7,278 bases of DNA from Euryarchaeota archaeon UBA91 (GTDB lineage Archaea > Thermoplasmatota > Poseidoniia > Poseidoniales > Poseidoniaceae): contig DAMU01000055.1 of NCBI GenBank assembly GCA_002499705.1, positions 1 to 7,278 of the forward strand, given 5' to 3'. Positions 6,575 to 7,278 of the stretch are shown here, piece by piece. The notes below the pieces were generated by a model. The model was not told where the DNA came from. It worked only from the letters and a program-made list of their open reading frames with translations, and ran no database searches. Position numbers and translations under genes: made by a program. Numbering within the stretch: position 1 is the stretch's first letter; each line of letters starts with the position of its first letter.

Positions 6575-7168
6575 ATGGTCGAAATACTGTGCCCTCATTG
6601 CGAAGTAGAAATTGAACTTGATGATGATGCAGTTGGCGAATTTGCGTGCCCACATTGCGATGGAGAATTTGAATGGGGTGTGGAAGATGAATTGGACTCC
6701 TTCATGGATGATGTCGATTCTGGAATTATTGTAAACCAGCCGGGCCAGCAATATGTTCAACTCCAGGCAAATGGAGAGTCAAACACGATTGCTATTGTCG
6801 CAATTGTTTTTGCAGGGCTGGCTCTCTTGGGAGCACTTGGTGGTGCTTGGGTTCCTCTCTTTGGGTTGTGTAATATTCTCTTCGTAATTCCAGCAGTCGT
6901 TTTAGCCTTCATGAGTCGTTCTCAAATTCAACATATTGAGGGACACAAAGACGCAGGAATGGTAAAGGCCGGTTGGATCATTTCTCTTGTATCCCTCGTT
7001 CTAACTGTTTTACCTCAAATTTTCTGGCTAGTGTACCTCTTCGTGTTTGTTGACACAGGTGATATTGTCGCTGACGGGTGGTTTGATTGTGGCAATGGGG
7101 AATCAGTACCAGAGATGTTTGTTAACGATGGCGAATGGGACTGTTCGAACGGCGCAGATGAAAATTGA
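6575..7168 (+). CDS. Zinc-ribbon membrane protein with DUF4190-like helices and LDL-receptor-A-like tail
   Basis: This 197-aa protein of unknown function has three parts. The N-terminus is a zinc ribbon with two CPHC knuckles (Cys6, Cys9, Cys25, Cys28). An acidic linker (37-50) follows. Hydrophobic segments lie at about 71-90, 93-113 and 132-159; the middle part, with IPAVVLAFMSRSQI and then HKDAGMVKAGWIISLVSLV, resembles the DUF4190-type two-helix pattern. The tail (about 168-197) reads WFDCGNGESVPE, VNDGEWDCSNGADE, like the calcium-binding end of an LDL-receptor class A repeat. It has only two of that repeat's six cysteines (Cys172, Cys190). If the zinc ribbon is cytosolic, three helices put the tail outside, where one disulfide is plausible. 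The ATG at 6575 has no SD and fits a leaderless transcript. The stop lies 17 nt from the facing tRNA gene. It could be a membrane-bound sensor or scaffold; this is inference. Confidence 0.82.
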   Translation: MVEILCPHCEVEIELDDDAVGEFACPHCDGEFEWGVEDELDSFMDDVDSGIIVNQPGQQYVQLQANGESNTIAIVAIVFAGLALLGALGGAWVPLFGLCNILFVIPAVVLAFMSRSQIQHIEGHKDAGMVKAGWIISLVSLVLTVLPQIFWLVYLFVFVDTGDIVADGWFDCGNGESVPEMFVNDGEWDCSNGADEN

Positions 7169-7185
7169 CATCATCACGTTAGAGG

Positions 7186-7258
7186 TAGCCCGACTCGGAT
7201 TTGAACCGAGGTCAACGGGACCAAAACCCGTTATGATGGACCCCTACACTATCGGGCT
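7186..7258 (-). tRNA. tRNA-Gln (anticodon UUG)
   Basis: This is a 73-nt cloverleaf on the minus strand. The acceptor stem AGCCCGA pairs fully with TCGGGCT, with discriminator A at 7186. The anticodon stem ACGGG/CCCGT encloses a 7-nt loop TTTTGGT, which gives anticodon UUG (7224-7222) reading CAA. The T arm is CTCGG, TTCAAAT, CCGAG. The variable loop is 4 nt. The D stem is weak: G10 faces U25 and U13 faces U22, leaving two Watson-Crick pairs. There is no intron. The 3' flank reads CCT, so CCA is not encoded and must be added after transcription. No clear TATA element is visible in the 20 nt upstream that the window contains. Confidence 0.93.
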
Positions 7259-7278
7259 ATGATACACAGGCGGTCGGC

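Noticed and set aside
1..7278. Mobile element, CRISPR array or defence island
   Set aside because: No transposase, integrase, nuclease or helicase gene and no short regularly spaced repeats are visible on either strand.

Overview
The window most likely comes from a marine planktonic archaeon, and the best guess is Marine Group II Euryarchaeota (Candidatus Poseidoniales). The domain call rests on four things. The left edge carries the start of an archaeal translation factor aIF5A. One promoter has an archaeal-type TATA element about 27 nt before an ATG, which suggests a leaderless mRNA. The giant secreted protein ends in a PGF-CTERM-like archaeosortase signal. The tRNA-Gln has no encoded CCA. 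The lineage call is weaker: it rests on the style of the proteins (Cys-rich surface repeats with thrombospondin-3-type Asp/Gly repeats, and a zinc ribbon joined to membrane helices and an LDL-receptor-A-like tail). No 16S or other decisive marker is present.

Layout. From about 6467 down to 1, five genes run on the minus strand with short gaps. In transcription order they are: a 3-hydroxybutyryl-CoA dehydrogenase (6467-5619); an unrecognised basic membrane protein (about 5608-4538); a secreted protein of about 1176 aa (4497-967); a short-chain dehydrogenase/reductase of the sepiapterin/benzil reductase-like type (949-155); and the first 29 codons of aIF5A (89-1, running off the window). The gaps are about 10, 40, 17 and 65 nt. 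Several starts have Shine-Dalgarno-like sequences, so co-transcription of at least part of the set is likely. Separate promoters before the surface protein and aIF5A cannot be excluded.

On the plus strand, 6575-7168 encodes a small zinc-ribbon/membrane protein. It diverges from the dehydrogenase across a 107-nt intergenic region holding an AT-rich promoter core. Its 3' end faces, 17 nt away, a tRNA-Gln(UUG) gene on the minus strand (7258-7186).

Function. The hydroxyacyl-CoA dehydrogenase belongs to beta-oxidation or butyryl/acetoacetyl-CoA metabolism. The SDR is a generic NAD(P)H carbonyl reductase. aIF5A is housekeeping. The most distinctive object is the surface protein: three tandem copies of a roughly 250-residue unit with a conserved six-cysteine pattern, then a degenerate half unit, Asp/Gly-rich calcium-type repeats, a beta-rich domain and the sorting signal. 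I see no CRISPR array, transposon, integrase, phage gene or defence system. The window looks chromosomal, with an unusual cell-surface component.
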